A stretch of 64,000 nucleotides of DNA, taken from Candidatus Rifleibacterium amylolyticum (lineage in GTDB: Bacteria; Muiribacteriota; Ozemobacteria; Ozemobacterales; Ozemobacteraceae). Shown here in pieces: positions 9,084 to 18,052 of this stretch. The stretch covers positions 62,001 to 126,000 of the forward strand of contig JAACJG010000004.1 of NCBI GenBank assembly GCA_009917695.1. Direction: 5' to 3'. Position 1 is the first letter of the stretch, and every line of letters starts with the position of its first letter. Below the pieces are notes generated by a model. The model was not told the origin of the DNA, ran no database searches, and saw only the letters and a program-made list of their open reading frames with translations. Position numbers and translations under genes: made by a program.

Positions 9084-9839
9084 ATGAAAACACAACCAGC
9101 AGCACTTGCCCGCGAAAAGGACCCCGAATCAGCTCAAAGCAAAACCGGTATTTCTGATGGTATCGCGCTCGAAGTTCCTGCTACCCTTCCTTTTGAAGGG
9201 TTTACCTACCTTAAAAAAGAATGGATCGATCAGGAAGACGATATCGAATCGGTAACTTTCGGCATGGCGCTTGGCCATCTCAACAGCCCGGTCAACTGGG
9301 AAAACACCGAGACCTTCGTCATGATGCCAGAATGGGGAACCTCACCCCTGCGGCGTTCATGGGTTGTGCGAATTCCGACGCATTTTGAAGGAGCAGAACG
9401 CTATCTTTTTCACTACTTTTTTCAAATTCGCTATACCAACGGGAGTGAGAAGGTCAGCGACAACTTTACTCAGCTGATCATGCCTAAAACAGTTGAATAT
9501 ATCGATCACTCAGGTAGCTGCGTTCATATCCGCCTGCACTGGAGCCTCGGCAACTGGTCTTATCCACAGGATACCGAGCTTGAAGTCGATGGCATCGAGT
9601 GGGGCAGCGAATTTTCCGTGAGCCATACCGCCTACCGATCTGGTGATCGACTTTACGAACATGGCCGCCTGGCGGCTGTTAAAAAAATCGAAATGCCCAG
9701 AGTTTTCAGAGCACAGATCTGGGCTCCACGTGGCGAAGAAATAAATTATTGTTTCAACATGCTGTCGATCGACCATGAGGGTAATCTGCAGCAGAAATGG
9801 GACAATAACGGTGGCGAAAACTTTAAGATGACTATATAA
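9084..9839 (+). CDS. Conserved-looking protein of unknown function
   Basis: A 251-residue soluble protein without signal peptide or membrane segment. It is rich in aromatic residues and beta-strand-like stretches (RRSWVVRIPTHF, YLFHYFFQIRYTNG), which suggests one or two beta-sandwich domains, perhaps of carbohydrate-binding or Ig type. I do not recognise a family. AGGAAG lies 12 bases before the ATG, and an A+T-rich TATACT box about 35 bases upstream may serve as -10. The next two genes follow closely on the same strand. Confidence 0.6.
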   Translation: MKTQPAALAREKDPESAQSKTGISDGIALEVPATLPFEGFTYLKKEWIDQEDDIESVTFGMALGHLNSPVNWENTETFVMMPEWGTSPLRRSWVVRIPTHFEGAERYLFHYFFQIRYTNGSEKVSDNFTQLIMPKTVEYIDHSGSCVHIRLHWSLGNWSYPQDTELEVDGIEWGSEFSVSHTAYRSGDRLYEHGRLAAVKKIEMPRVFRAQIWAPRGEEINYCFNMLSIDHEGNLQQKWDNNGGENFKMTI

Positions 9840-9858
9840 GCCAGGAGATAATCAAACA

Positions 9859-10428
9859 ATGAGACATCCCGACATCCTTTCTCGTGAAGGCAGCATCCTG
9901 CTCATCTGTGACGTTCAGAAGAAGTGCATCAAACCGATTTACAAAAAAGAAGCGATGATCAACAACGTGAAATCGCTTGTGGCTTTCGCCGGTATGATCG
10001 GGTTGCCGATCCTCCTGACCGAACTGTCGCCGCAGAAATTCGGTGGCACCATCGAAGAAATCAAAAAACTGGTGCCGAGGCTCGAGCCGATCAAGCGCAG
10101 TCGCTACAGCTGCTTCGGCAGCGAAGACCTCACTCTTCGCCTTGAAGCCATGAATACCAATACCCTGATCGTAGCGGGTATGGAAACCCACATCTCAATC
10201 TGCCCGACCGTTCTCGATGCGCTCAGCCGCGGTTATCGGGTACATGTCGTTCTCAACGCCACCAGCTCAACCAAAAAAGTTAACTGGCATGTCGCACTCG
10301 ACAAGATGCGTCGTGCCGGCGCTGTCATCACCACCATGGAAATCGTAATGCACGAAATGATTGGTCGCGTCGATGACCCGAATTACGACAAATTCATGGA
10401 ACTGGCAAGGCGGGAACTCGACCTCTGA
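9859..10428 (+). CDS. Isochorismatase-family protein, altered nucleophile
   Basis: A 189-residue cysteine-hydrolase-fold protein. The acid residue is in LLICDVQ and the catalytic Lys in IKRSRYSCFGS. The nucleophile region reads GMETHISICPT, whereas active relatives read GMETHxCVxxT. Ser therefore sits where Cys is expected, with a Cys two positions later. Activity on isochorismate, nicotinamide or other substrates cannot be assumed. It overlaps the P-loop gene that follows and probably shares an operon with it. Confidence 0.82.
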   Translation: MRHPDILSREGSILLICDVQKKCIKPIYKKEAMINNVKSLVAFAGMIGLPILLTELSPQKFGGTIEEIKKLVPRLEPIKRSRYSCFGSEDLTLRLEAMNTNTLIVAGMETHISICPTVLDALSRGYRVHVVLNATSSTKKVNWHVALDKMRRAGAVITTMEIVMHEMIGRVDDPNYDKFMELARRELDL

Positions 10429-11165
10429 TGAATCTGCCCTTTGCCGACAATCCGGCACCGGCCACTTTTCTTATCGGTGGTACCGGTGCCGGTAAAACAG
10501 AACTGGCGCTCAACCTTTCGCTCTATAAAGCCCGGCGTTACCAGAATGCAACCCTCATCGACTTCGACATAGTCAATCCGTTCTTTCGCGTACGCAAGCT
10601 GCGCGACGAAGTCGAAAAGCACAATGTCTCGGTCATCTGTCCGATGAGTCGGGTAGTATCCGGTGATATTCCGGCACTGCCAGCCGCGGCCTGGGGAGCT
10701 GTCGAAGATCTTACGCTGCCTATCGTCTGTGATATCGGCGGCGGTGAACCCGGTCTGCGCCCGCTGGCGCGCATGAGCGAACTGGCCGCTGCCCGTGGTG
10801 CCAATGTTTTTTTCGTCATCAATCCTTTTCGACCCGGATTTGCGCGCCCCGCTGAAATGGCCGAGAATTTCCGGCACATGTGCGGCCTCTGCGCGATGAC
10901 GGTTACGCACATTGTCGCCAATCCCAATATTGGCAGCGAGACCACCGTCGAACTGTTCAACGATGGATTGCAGCGCATACATGAATTTGCCAATGCTGCC
11001 GGCGTGCCGATCGCATTTGCCGTTGCCGCCGAAGGCCTCGCCCGCGATCTCGGCGCCAGCTGCGCCGATCTGCCCGGGTTCGCCGAGCTGGCCGATCTGC
11101 CTCTGTTCGTTCTCGAACGATACTGGAGCGTTCCCTGGCATTTCGGCACAACGCATGACGAATAA
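10428..11165 (+). CDS. P-loop ATPase, MinD/CobQ-like
   Basis: This 245-residue cytosolic NTPase has Walker A FLIGGTGAGKTEL at residues 14-26, a switch-like TLIDFDIVNPFF near residue 43 and Walker B-like LPIVCDIGGGEPG near residue 98. The layout matches the SIMIBI class (MinD, CobQ/CobB, CooC-like) rather than AAA+ proteins. It lies just upstream of the 2-oxoacid:ferredoxin oxidoreductase operon, so a role in loading a cofactor or metal cluster is possible, but nothing in the sequence proves this. Confidence 0.72.
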   Translation: MNLPFADNPAPATFLIGGTGAGKTELALNLSLYKARRYQNATLIDFDIVNPFFRVRKLRDEVEKHNVSVICPMSRVVSGDIPALPAAAWGAVEDLTLPIVCDIGGGEPGLRPLARMSELAAARGANVFFVINPFRPGFARPAEMAENFRHMCGLCAMTVTHIVANPNIGSETTVELFNDGLQRIHEFANAAGVPIAFAVAAEGLARDLGASCADLPGFAELADLPLFVLERYWSVPWHFGTTHDE

Positions 11166-11176
11166 TCAGGGCATTG

Positions 11177-11251
11177 TCATTCTGCGCGAAGCCGCTCGTC
11201 GCCCTGCGAAGCTCCAGCGCAGCAGGGTCTGGCGTAGTCGCAGAATCCATG
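11177..11251. repeat. Interspersed inverted repeat, family B
   Basis: The ends carry GTCATTCTGCGCGAAG and, inverted, CGCAGAATCCATGC, enclosing a short spacer. A shorter copy in the opposite orientation lies at 42608-42649. It fills the 230-base gap before the oxidoreductase operon and is likely a MITE- or REP-like element. Confidence 0.65.
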
Positions 11252-11406
11252 CAAGAGTAAAGGCATGATGAATTTTGAAGGTGAATTGCTGTTTTTTGCA
11301 GCTTTATAATTGAAAAATTTACCGTTAAGTTGTATCTATATGTAAAACAGGTCGATGCGGCTTCTCTGCTGAATTTCGGCCTACCTGCAAGGAGATGGTA
11401 AAAGAC

Positions 11407-11961
11407 ATGGGAAAGGAAACGGAAGAGATCATCATGGCCGGCTTTGGCGGCCAGGGCATACTTTTCTTAGGAAAAGTTCTGGCTGAAACTGGCATGATGA
11501 CAGGGCAGAATGTCTCGTGGATTCCGGCTTACGGCCCCGAAATGCGCGGCGGCACTGCTAACTGCTCGGTGGTCATTTCTAAACACGAGATCGCTTCGCC
11601 GATAGTTACTGAACCCGATACGCTGATTGCGATGAATATTCCGTCGGTCGCCAAATTCATCGACAAGATCAGACCGGGCGGCACCCTGATCTACAACTCA
11701 TCACTGATCGATCAGAAAGAATTTCGTTCTGATATCAAAGTTTGCGCTGTTCCTGCCAACCAGCTTGCAGCCGAAGCTGGCAGCGATAAAACGGCAAATG
11801 TAGTTATGGCTGGCGCTTATGCCCGGTTCAGTGATATGATGAATTTCGACGCCTTTCTCAAGGCATTTCCGAGTCTGGTGCCCGCCAAAAAGCAAGATTT
11901 GCTCGAAATCAATCTGGCAGCACTTAAAAAAGGTTATGACTGCGCGAACAGCGCGCATTGA
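11407..11961 (+). CDS. 2-oxoacid:ferredoxin oxidoreductase gamma subunit (copy 1)
   Basis: A gamma subunit of the KorC/PorG/VorC type, about 184 residues. It begins MGKETEEIIMAGFGGQG with the family glycine-rich motif, and continues with SWIPxYGPEMRGGTANC. An ATG at 11395 directly abuts the GGAG site, so the ATG at 11407 is the better start and matches the paralogue at 14093. The gene opens a gamma-delta-alpha-beta-gamma operon. The complex oxidatively decarboxylates a 2-oxoacid to an acyl-CoA and reduces ferredoxin; the substrate cannot be told from the sequence. Confidence 0.88.
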   Translation: MGKETEEIIMAGFGGQGILFLGKVLAETGMMTGQNVSWIPAYGPEMRGGTANCSVVISKHEIASPIVTEPDTLIAMNIPSVAKFIDKIRPGGTLIYNSSLIDQKEFRSDIKVCAVPANQLAAEAGSDKTANVVMAGAYARFSDMMNFDAFLKAFPSLVPAKKQDLLEINLAALKKGYDCANSAH

Positions 11962-11984
11962 CCATATTCCGGAGGGAAGACAAA

Positions 11985-12197
11985 ATGTCAAAATGGGTTA
12001 TCAATGAAAATCTCTGCAAGGGTTGCGGAATCTGCATTTCGCGCTGCCCTCTCAAGATTCTTGCTTTTGCCGATCATCTTACGGCCAAGGGCGTGCATCC
12101 CGCTGCCATCACTGATGAAGCCAAATGCACCAGCTGTGCCATCTGCGCCAGAAGCTGCCCCGATGTCGCAATCGAAATTTTTAAAGAAGAAAAATAA
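11985..12197 (+). CDS. 2-oxoacid:ferredoxin oxidoreductase delta subunit, 2[4Fe-4S] ferredoxin
   Basis: A 70-residue ferredoxin-type subunit with two cluster motifs: CKGCGICISRCP and CTSCAICARSCP. These carry electrons from the catalytic centre to external ferredoxin. I chose the ATG at 11985 because GGAGGG lies 9 bases before it; an upstream TTG would overlap the previous gene without a ribosome site. Typical of the small KorD/VorD subunit of four-subunit enzymes. Confidence 0.9.
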   Translation: MSKWVINENLCKGCGICISRCPLKILAFADHLTAKGVHPAAITDEAKCTSCAICARSCPDVAIEIFKEEK

Positions 12198-12208
12198 GGA
12201 GTTGAGCA

Positions 12209-13294
12209 ATGGCTGAAAAGGTACTGATGAAAGGGAATGAAGCTATCGGCGAAGCAGCTGTGCGTGCCGGTTGCAGATACTATTTCGGTTATCCGATTAC
12301 TCCGCAGTCTGAGCTGCCGGCCTATCTGTCAAAGCGCCTGCCCGAAGTTGAAGGCGTTTTTGTGCAGGCCGAAAGCGAAGTCGCTGCAATAAATATGGTT
12401 TATGGCGCAGGCAGCGCCGGTGCCAGAGTTATGACCTCAAGCTCGAGCCCGGGCGTCAGCCTCAAGCAGGAAGGCATCTCTTATATCGCCGGTGCCGAAA
12501 TTCCCTGTCTGCTGGTTAATGTCGTGCGTGGCGGTCCCGGTCTTGGTAACATTGCGCCGGCCCAGTCAGACTACTGGCAGGCAACCCGCGGCGGTGGCCA
12601 TGGCGATTATCGCACCCTCGTACTCGCACCCAACTCCGTTCAGGAAATGGCCGACATGACCGTTGCCGGTTTTGAATTCGCCGACCGTTTCAGAAACCCG
12701 GTTCTGCTGCTCTCTGACGGCGTTCTCGGCCAGATGATGGAGCCGGTAACTCTGCCAGACCCTGTTGATTACGATGTCAATTCTAAAAAATGGGCACTTG
12801 GCTACAGCGGCAAGGAAAAGTCTGAAAGAAATCTCTGCACTTCGATTTTCCTCGATGTCGATGAACTCGAAGAACACAACTGGCACCTCTACCAGAAATA
12901 TCAGGTAATGACAGACCTGTTCAGCAAGGGCGAATACAAAGATTTCGCCGTTGAAGAACATCTCTGCGATGACGCCGAGATTATTCTCGTCGGCTATGGC
13001 ATCATCTCGCGCATTCTCAAGACCGTCGTCGAAAAATGCCGCAAACGCGGTATCAAGGCCGGTCTGATTCGCCCGAAAGTGCTCTGGCCCTTCCCCTCTC
13101 AGGTATTCGAAAGACTTCAGCAGACTACCAACAACTTCCTGGTTGTCGAAATGTCATGCGGTCAGATGGTTGAAGATGTCAAACTTGCAGTCAATGGCAA
13201 GAAACCGGTATATTTCTTTGGCAGAACCGGCGGCACCATCCCCTCTGATTTCGAAATCCTCAACGAAGTCGACAAGATTGTCAGACCCGACTGA
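12209..13294 (+). CDS. 2-oxoacid:ferredoxin oxidoreductase alpha subunit
   Basis: This 361-residue subunit has the pyrimidine-binding (PYR) domain followed by domain II. Family signatures visible are MKGNEAIGEAAVRAGCRYYFGYPITPQSE, cut here to its key part YFGYPITPQSE near residue 27, and VMTSSSSPGVSLKQEG near residue 74. It pairs with the beta subunit to form the thiamine diphosphate site. The length matches VorB/KorA proteins. AAGGAG precedes the start. Confidence 0.92.
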   Translation: MAEKVLMKGNEAIGEAAVRAGCRYYFGYPITPQSELPAYLSKRLPEVEGVFVQAESEVAAINMVYGAGSAGARVMTSSSSPGVSLKQEGISYIAGAEIPCLLVNVVRGGPGLGNIAPAQSDYWQATRGGGHGDYRTLVLAPNSVQEMADMTVAGFEFADRFRNPVLLLSDGVLGQMMEPVTLPDPVDYDVNSKKWALGYSGKEKSERNLCTSIFLDVDELEEHNWHLYQKYQVMTDLFSKGEYKDFAVEEHLCDDAEIILVGYGIISRILKTVVEKCRKRGIKAGLIRPKVLWPFPSQVFERLQQTTNNFLVVEMSCGQMVEDVKLAVNGKKPVYFFGRTGGTIPSDFEILNEVDKIVRPD

Positions 13295-13309
13295 AAGGAG
13301 CCAGGATAA

Positions 13310-14062
<753 letters not shown>

Positions 14063-14092
14063 CAGCTAGCAATAACACCCTAGGAGGCGTAT

Positions 14093-14689
14093 ATGTCGTC
14101 AAAAGTTGAAAGAATTATTCTGGCAGGCTTCGGGGGCCAGGGCATACTATTTCTGGGAAAGGTGCTGGCTGAAACCGGTATGCATGCCGGCAAGCACGTA
14201 TCCTGGATTCCGTCATACGGCCCCGAAATGCGTGGTGGCACGGCAAACTGCACGATAATTCTTTCCGAAAATGAAATTGCCTCGCCCATGGTTACCGTTC
14301 CTGATACGGTCATAGCCATGAACAGGCCTTCGGTTGCCAAGTTCAACCTCAAGATCAAGGCCGGCGGCATGCTCATGTATAACTCTTCTCTGATCGAACG
14401 CCAGGAATTCCGCGATGACATCAGACTCGTCGAAATCCCGGCCAGCGAAATCGCCGAAGAACTAGGCAACACGCGCGTTGCCAATCTGGTAATGGCCGGC
14501 GCCTATTCGAAGTTCAGTAAGCTCATCACCTATGAAGATCTCGTTGCTGCTCTGCCCGGTCTTATGCCCGGCAGCAAGAAGGAAATGCTCGAGATCAATC
14601 AGGCCGCCTTCAAAAAAGGCTTCGATTACGTCGAAGAAAAGAAATACATGTTCGGTCGCTACGTTTATTCGGTGTTCAAAGGCATCTGA
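14093..14689 (+). CDS. 2-oxoacid:ferredoxin oxidoreductase gamma subunit (copy 2)
   Basis: A 198-residue second gamma subunit, closely similar to the copy at 11407-11961 across its whole length (shared AGFGGQGILFLGKVLAETGM, GPEMRGGTANC, VMAGAYxxFS). It carries an extra tail of about 20 residues (VEEKKYMFGRYVYSVFKGI). AGGAGG precedes the ATG. Two gamma genes flank one set of delta, alpha and beta genes and may give alternative complexes or substrate specificities. Confidence 0.88.
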   Translation: MSSKVERIILAGFGGQGILFLGKVLAETGMHAGKHVSWIPSYGPEMRGGTANCTIILSENEIASPMVTVPDTVIAMNRPSVAKFNLKIKAGGMLMYNSSLIERQEFRDDIRLVEIPASEIAEELGNTRVANLVMAGAYSKFSKLITYEDLVAALPGLMPGSKKEMLEINQAAFKKGFDYVEEKKYMFGRYVYSVFKGI

Positions 14690-14722
14690 AAATTGTCTGC
14701 CGACTGTCAGTAGAAAGATTGC

Positions 14723-14754
14723 GAGGGGGCGCAGCTTCTGCGCTCCCTCTTGTT
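14723..14754 (+). terminator. Intrinsic terminator after the oxidoreductase operon
   Basis: A 12-bp G+C-rich stem (GAGGGGGCGCAG pairing with CTGCGCTCCCTC, one imperfect pair) with a 3-base loop is followed by TTGTT. It lies 34 bases after the last oxidoreductase gene and immediately before rsfS. Confidence 0.78.
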
Positions 14755-14770
14755 AACTCCGGAGGTTGCA

Positions 14771-15121
14771 TTGTCAAAGTCCAAAGCTGTTCCTGAATCA
14801 ATCAAAATCATCATCGATGCGCTCAAAGACAAAAAAGTCGAAGATCTTGTCGTTCTCGATCTCACCGGTCTGGTGCCTTATACCGATTACTTCATAATTG
14901 GCTCCGGTAACAGCAGCACGCATGTACAGACACTTGCTGATACGGTGGCAAAACTCATCAAGATTCCACATGTTGGCGGTGTCAGGCTTGAATCCGATCA
15001 GGCCGCGAATTGGATACTGATCGACGGTGGCGATTTCGTGTTGCATATCTTTCAGCCCAAAGCCCGCAAATTCTACAATCTCGAAGATCTCTGGGAAGAC
15101 GCCCCACAGATCGAGGTGTGA
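14771..15121 (+). CDS. rsfS: Ribosome silencing factor
   Basis: RsfS binds ribosomal protein L14 and blocks subunit joining under starvation. The protein is about 116 residues with the family core: VVLDLTGLVPYTDYFIIGSG, then HVQTLADTV and a C-terminal WILIDGGDFVLHIFQPKARKFY. The start is TTG at 14771 because GGAGG lies 5 bases upstream; the in-frame TTG at 14750 lies inside the terminator tail. rsmE follows after 3 bases. Confidence 0.9.
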   Translation: MSKSKAVPESIKIIIDALKDKKVEDLVVLDLTGLVPYTDYFIIGSGNSSTHVQTLADTVAKLIKIPHVGGVRLESDQAANWILIDGGDFVLHIFQPKARKFYNLEDLWEDAPQIEV

Positions 15122-15124
15122 TCA

Positions 15125-15829
15125 ATGGTTCCGCATGCCCGTGTAATCGAGCCTTCACTCGAAGGCACTCTCGACGCTGACAACCGTCATCGTCTCGAGC
15201 GAGTTCTGCGCCTGCGTGAAGGCGATGAATTCGTTATCACCGATGGCTGTGGCCATGAAGCGACTGCGGTCCTCGGCCGCAACGGCTCATATCGCGCCAG
15301 CGAGTGGCAATCGCCAGGTCGCGAACCGGCGCTTAAGGTAACCGTTTTTGCCGCAATCTCGAAAGGCGAACGCTTTGAATGGCTCATCGAAAAAGCGGTC
15401 GAAATGGGCGTCGTCAAAGTCGTGCCATTGCTCGCCGAGCGCTGCATTGTCAAAAGCCCCGGCGCCGCCAAAGTAGAGCGCTGGCGCAAGATCGCTGCCA
15501 CTGCCATGATACAGTGTGGCGGCTGTCTACTGCCTGAAGTCGCAGATCCGGTGTCACTAGCAGACTTGCCGGCTCCAGACGCCGATACCACGCCGATTCT
15601 ACTGCACGAAGAAGCCCTCTCGGTTTCACTGCACGAGTTGCCGGTGCATCCAGGCAGCAGCTCGATCTGGCTCGCTTCCGGTCCCGAAGGCGGCTTTTCT
15701 GAACGTGAAGTAAATCTGTTGCTCGACAAGGGCTGGCAGCCAGTCTGGCTCGGCCGCCGTCTTTTCAAAACCGACACCGCGCCGACCATAGCCCTTGCCA
15801 ACCTGCTGTCACGCAGCTGGTTCGGCTGA
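15125..15829 (+). CDS. rsmE: 16S rRNA (m3U1498) methyltransferase
   Basis: A 234-residue SPOUT-class methyltransferase. RsmE signatures include the N-terminal HRLERVLRLREGDEFVITDG, KGERFEWLIEKAVEMGV, and the knot loop GPEGGFSEREV with LGRRLFKTDTAPTIAL that binds S-adenosylmethionine. Pairing with rsfS groups two ribosome-related genes. Confidence 0.93.
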   Translation: MVPHARVIEPSLEGTLDADNRHRLERVLRLREGDEFVITDGCGHEATAVLGRNGSYRASEWQSPGREPALKVTVFAAISKGERFEWLIEKAVEMGVVKVVPLLAERCIVKSPGAAKVERWRKIAATAMIQCGGCLLPEVADPVSLADLPAPDADTTPILLHEEALSVSLHELPVHPGSSSIWLASGPEGGFSEREVNLLLDKGWQPVWLGRRLFKTDTAPTIALANLLSRSWFG

Positions 15830-15878
15830 TTTTTTCAAAAAATGTGTCTGCTGCTTCTGCGGCTGAAAGGATCTGAAC

Positions 15879-15986
15879 ATGGGAAAATGCAAATGCGGCA
15901 AAAGTAAAAAAGACAAGTGCGACGGCAGCTGCAAAAAAGACAAAAAGAAAGAAAAAAAGAAAGAAAAAAAGGACAAGAAAAAGTAG
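15879..15986 (+). CDS. Lys-rich, Cys-containing microprotein (35 aa)
   Basis: A short open frame of 35 codons starting MGKCKCGKSKKDKCDGSC and ending in a run of Lys/Asp/Glu. Cys at positions 4, 6, 14 and 18 could bind a metal; the tail is almost entirely Lys with some Glu and Asp. GAAAGG lies about 9 bases before the ATG, a good ribosome site. No family recognised; similar Lys-rich tails occur on small metal- or nucleic-acid-binding proteins. A real but unknown gene seems more likely than chance because start, ribosome site and patterned Cys agree. Confidence 0.5.
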   Translation: MGKCKCGKSKKDKCDGSCKKDKKKEKKKEKKDKKK

Positions 15987-16517
15987 TCTGTAACCCTCGC
16001 ACAAAGCCACCAAGCCACAAAGAAGAACTGATAAAAATCCATCCACAGATTTCGCAGATTAAACCGACTTTTTCTGAGCATCCTGCAAAATTAACTTTCA
16101 GTGGGATTGCTTCGTCACTATTCCTCTGTCACACTTGAGTTTTTGGGTAGAGTGGTAGAATTCAAGCCTGGTAAAAAATCATACAAGGGCGCAGGCGGGT
16201 TTCTCAGGCGCGGAAACTTCGAGCCAGGCAACTTTGACGCAGAGCTATAGCTATACAACATTACTCACGTCTGGTGAGAGTTGTAGCGAATGAGATTCCG
16301 CCGAGAGCCCGGCATAAGCGGAGACTCTAAGATTTAATTCTTAAACTCTTATGTGACAGAGGACTATGTTCCTCGCAATGACTTTAACAGAGCCTCTTGG
16401 TCATTGTGACTGCGAGACGCCGCCGGAGCAGTATGCTCGTGCTCGTGCTCGCCGGCTCAATCTGCGCTGATCGGCCTGCTTAATCTGCGGATAAAATTCT
16501 CTCTCTTCGTCCTGCGA
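15987..16517. other. Gene-free stretch with repeat copy
   Basis: About 530 bases with no convincing open frame. It holds repeat family A copy 1 (16185-16310), AATCTGCG-type short repeats around 16040-16060 and 16465-16495, and a TCATTGTGACTGCGAGAC segment near 16400 resembling repeat family C. It separates the rsmE strand from the convergent polyphosphate gene. Confidence 0.6.
16185..16310 (+). repeat. Interspersed repeat family A, copy 1
   Basis: About 126 bp starting AAGGGCGCAGGCGGGTTTCTC and ending GAGATTCCGCCGAGAGCCC. Near-identical outer blocks occur at 45247-45373 and 54231-54357, while the central 40 bases vary. The left block (GCGGGTTTCTC...CCAGGC) and the right block (CTGGTGAGAG...GATTCCGC) are imperfect inverted complements, so the element can fold into one long hairpin. 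Confidence 0.85.
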
Positions 16518-16552
16518 TAAAAAACGCGCCTCTCGATTTTCGAAAGGCGCGC
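16518..16552 (-). terminator. Intrinsic terminator of the polyphosphate phosphotransferase gene
   Basis: On the minus strand a 7-bp CGCGCCT/AGGCGCG stem with flanking pairs is followed by six to seven T residues, 16 bases after the stop codon of the gene at 16568-18052. A textbook intrinsic terminator. Confidence 0.85.
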
Positions 16553-16567
16553 TCTGTTGCTTTGCGG

Positions 16568-18052
16568 TCAGGCTTTTTTGAGAGCCTTTTCGAGCGCTTT
16601 GACTACAGTCTTGAGTGCTTTGATGCGGGCAAAATACTTGTCGTTGGCTTCGATGATCGTCCAGGGAGCGTAACTGGTCGAGCAGTTGGCGAGCATGTCA
16701 TTGATCGCAGACTCGTATTTCGGCCATTTTTCGCGGTTACGCCAGTCTTCTTCGGTGATCTTCCAGGTTTTCCATGGCGTGTTTTCTCGCTCTTTGAAGC
16801 GCTTCAGCTGCTCATCCTGATCGATGTGCAGCCAGAATTTGACTACAACCGCCCCGAAGTCAGCAAGGTGCGCTTCGAATTCGTTGATCTCTCGATAGGC
16901 GCGTCGCCACTCAGTTTCGCTGCAGAAACCTTCGACGCGCTCGACCAGAATGCGGCCATACCAGCTGCGGTCGAAAATGGTAATATGCCCGGCTTTGGGC
17001 ATTTCTCTGGCAAACCGCCACAGATAATGCCTTGCCAGTTCTTCTTTGGTCGGTGCTGCAATCGGAATAACCTCATAGCCGCGTGGGTCAAGGTTTTCGG
17101 TGAGGCGCTTGATGTTGCCGCCTTTGCCGGCCGCATCCATGCCTTCGTAGGCAATAACGCAGGGTATGCGGTGAATGTAAATCTCGTGTTCGAGGTCACG
17201 TATTCGCTTCTGATAGGTTTCAAGCTCTTTGCGGTAGGTTTTTTCGTCGAGTGTCTGCGACAGATCAAGCGCTGATAAAACGGTGACGTTTCTGGGAGTA
17301 AGTTTGGTTGCTTTGGTTGAGGCTTTTTTGGTCGTTGCCTGATGCTGTTTTATCGCGTTTTCCCAGGCTTCAGCCAAGGCTTCGAAAACCTTGGTCGTAG
17401 CATAGCGCCGGTCGTGTGCTTCGATTATTATCCATGGGGCCTGGCTGGTGTTGGTCTTTTCCAGCATTTCTTCGGCAGCTTCTATATATTCGTTATAGGC
17501 ACGATGCTGCTTGAGCTCGTCTTTGCCGATTTTCCATGACAGCGACGGGTTCTTTCTGATTTCTTTGAACCTTTTGGCCTGCTCTTTCTTGGAGATATGA
17601 AACCAGAATTTGATCAGTACAACGCCAGCATCGACCTGCTGTCGCTCAAAAGCGAGAATTTCGTTAAACGCCTGCTGGCAGTCCTTTTTTGAAACCTTTT
17701 CGGTGACGCGGTCAGTCAGCACCCGGTCATACCAGCTCTTATCAAAAATGCCGAGGCGGCCTTTTTCTGGCAGTTTCTTCCAGAACCTGATAAGAAAGGG
17801 AAACATCGATTCTTCAAGTGTTGGCGGTTGAATCGGGTGAACCTTGAATCCGCGCGGGTCAAGCGGCAGCATCAGCTTGTTGATGATCGTACCCTTGCCG
17901 GCCGCCTCAAGTCCTTCAAAAACCAGTGCCGTTGCGATGCCGAGTTCGCGCGTTTTTTGCTGTAACTCGGTCAGCCGCCGCTCAAGGTCGTCCATGAGTT
18001 TTTTGTATTCTTCTTTTTCAAGCTTTTTACCAAGATCCACCATTTCAAGCAT
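16568..18052 (-). CDS. pap: Polyphosphate:AMP phosphotransferase, two PPK2 domains
   Basis: This 494-residue enzyme has two tandem PPK2 domains. Domain 1 has Walker A-like EGLEAAGKGT near residue 46 and the lid region FDKSWYDRVL; domain 2 has EGMDAAGKGGNIKRL near residue 304 and FDRSWYGRILVERVEGFC. Two-domain PPK2 proteins phosphorylate AMP to ADP with polyphosphate. It faces away from the ppx-ppk1 cluster that starts about 500 bases upstream, so synthesis, hydrolysis and use of polyphosphate are coded side by side. Confidence 0.9.
   Translation of the reverse strand: MLEMVDLGKKLEKEEYKKLMDDLERRLTELQQKTRELGIATALVFEGLEAAGKGTIINKLMLPLDPRGFKVHPIQPPTLEESMFPFLIRFWKKLPEKGRLGIFDKSWYDRVLTDRVTEKVSKKDCQQAFNEILAFERQQVDAGVVLIKFWFHISKKEQAKRFKEIRKNPSLSWKIGKDELKQHRAYNEYIEAAEEMLEKTNTSQAPWIIIEAHDRRYATTKVFEALAEAWENAIKQHQATTKKASTKATKLTPRNVTVLSALDLSQTLDEKTYRKELETYQKRIRDLEHEIYIHRIPCVIAYEGMDAAGKGGNIKRLTENLDPRGYEVIPIAAPTKEELARHYLWRFAREMPKAGHITIFDRSWYGRILVERVEGFCSETEWRRAYREINEFEAHLADFGAVVVKFWLHIDQDEQLKRFKERENTPWKTWKITEEDWRNREKWPKYESAINDMLANCSTSYAPWTIIEANDKYFARIKALKTVVKALEKALKKA

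Noticed and set aside
15765-16081. Phe/Leu-rich minus-strand frames opposite the Lys-rich microprotein
   Set aside because: Low-complexity mirror of the AAG/AAA repeats on the plus strand.
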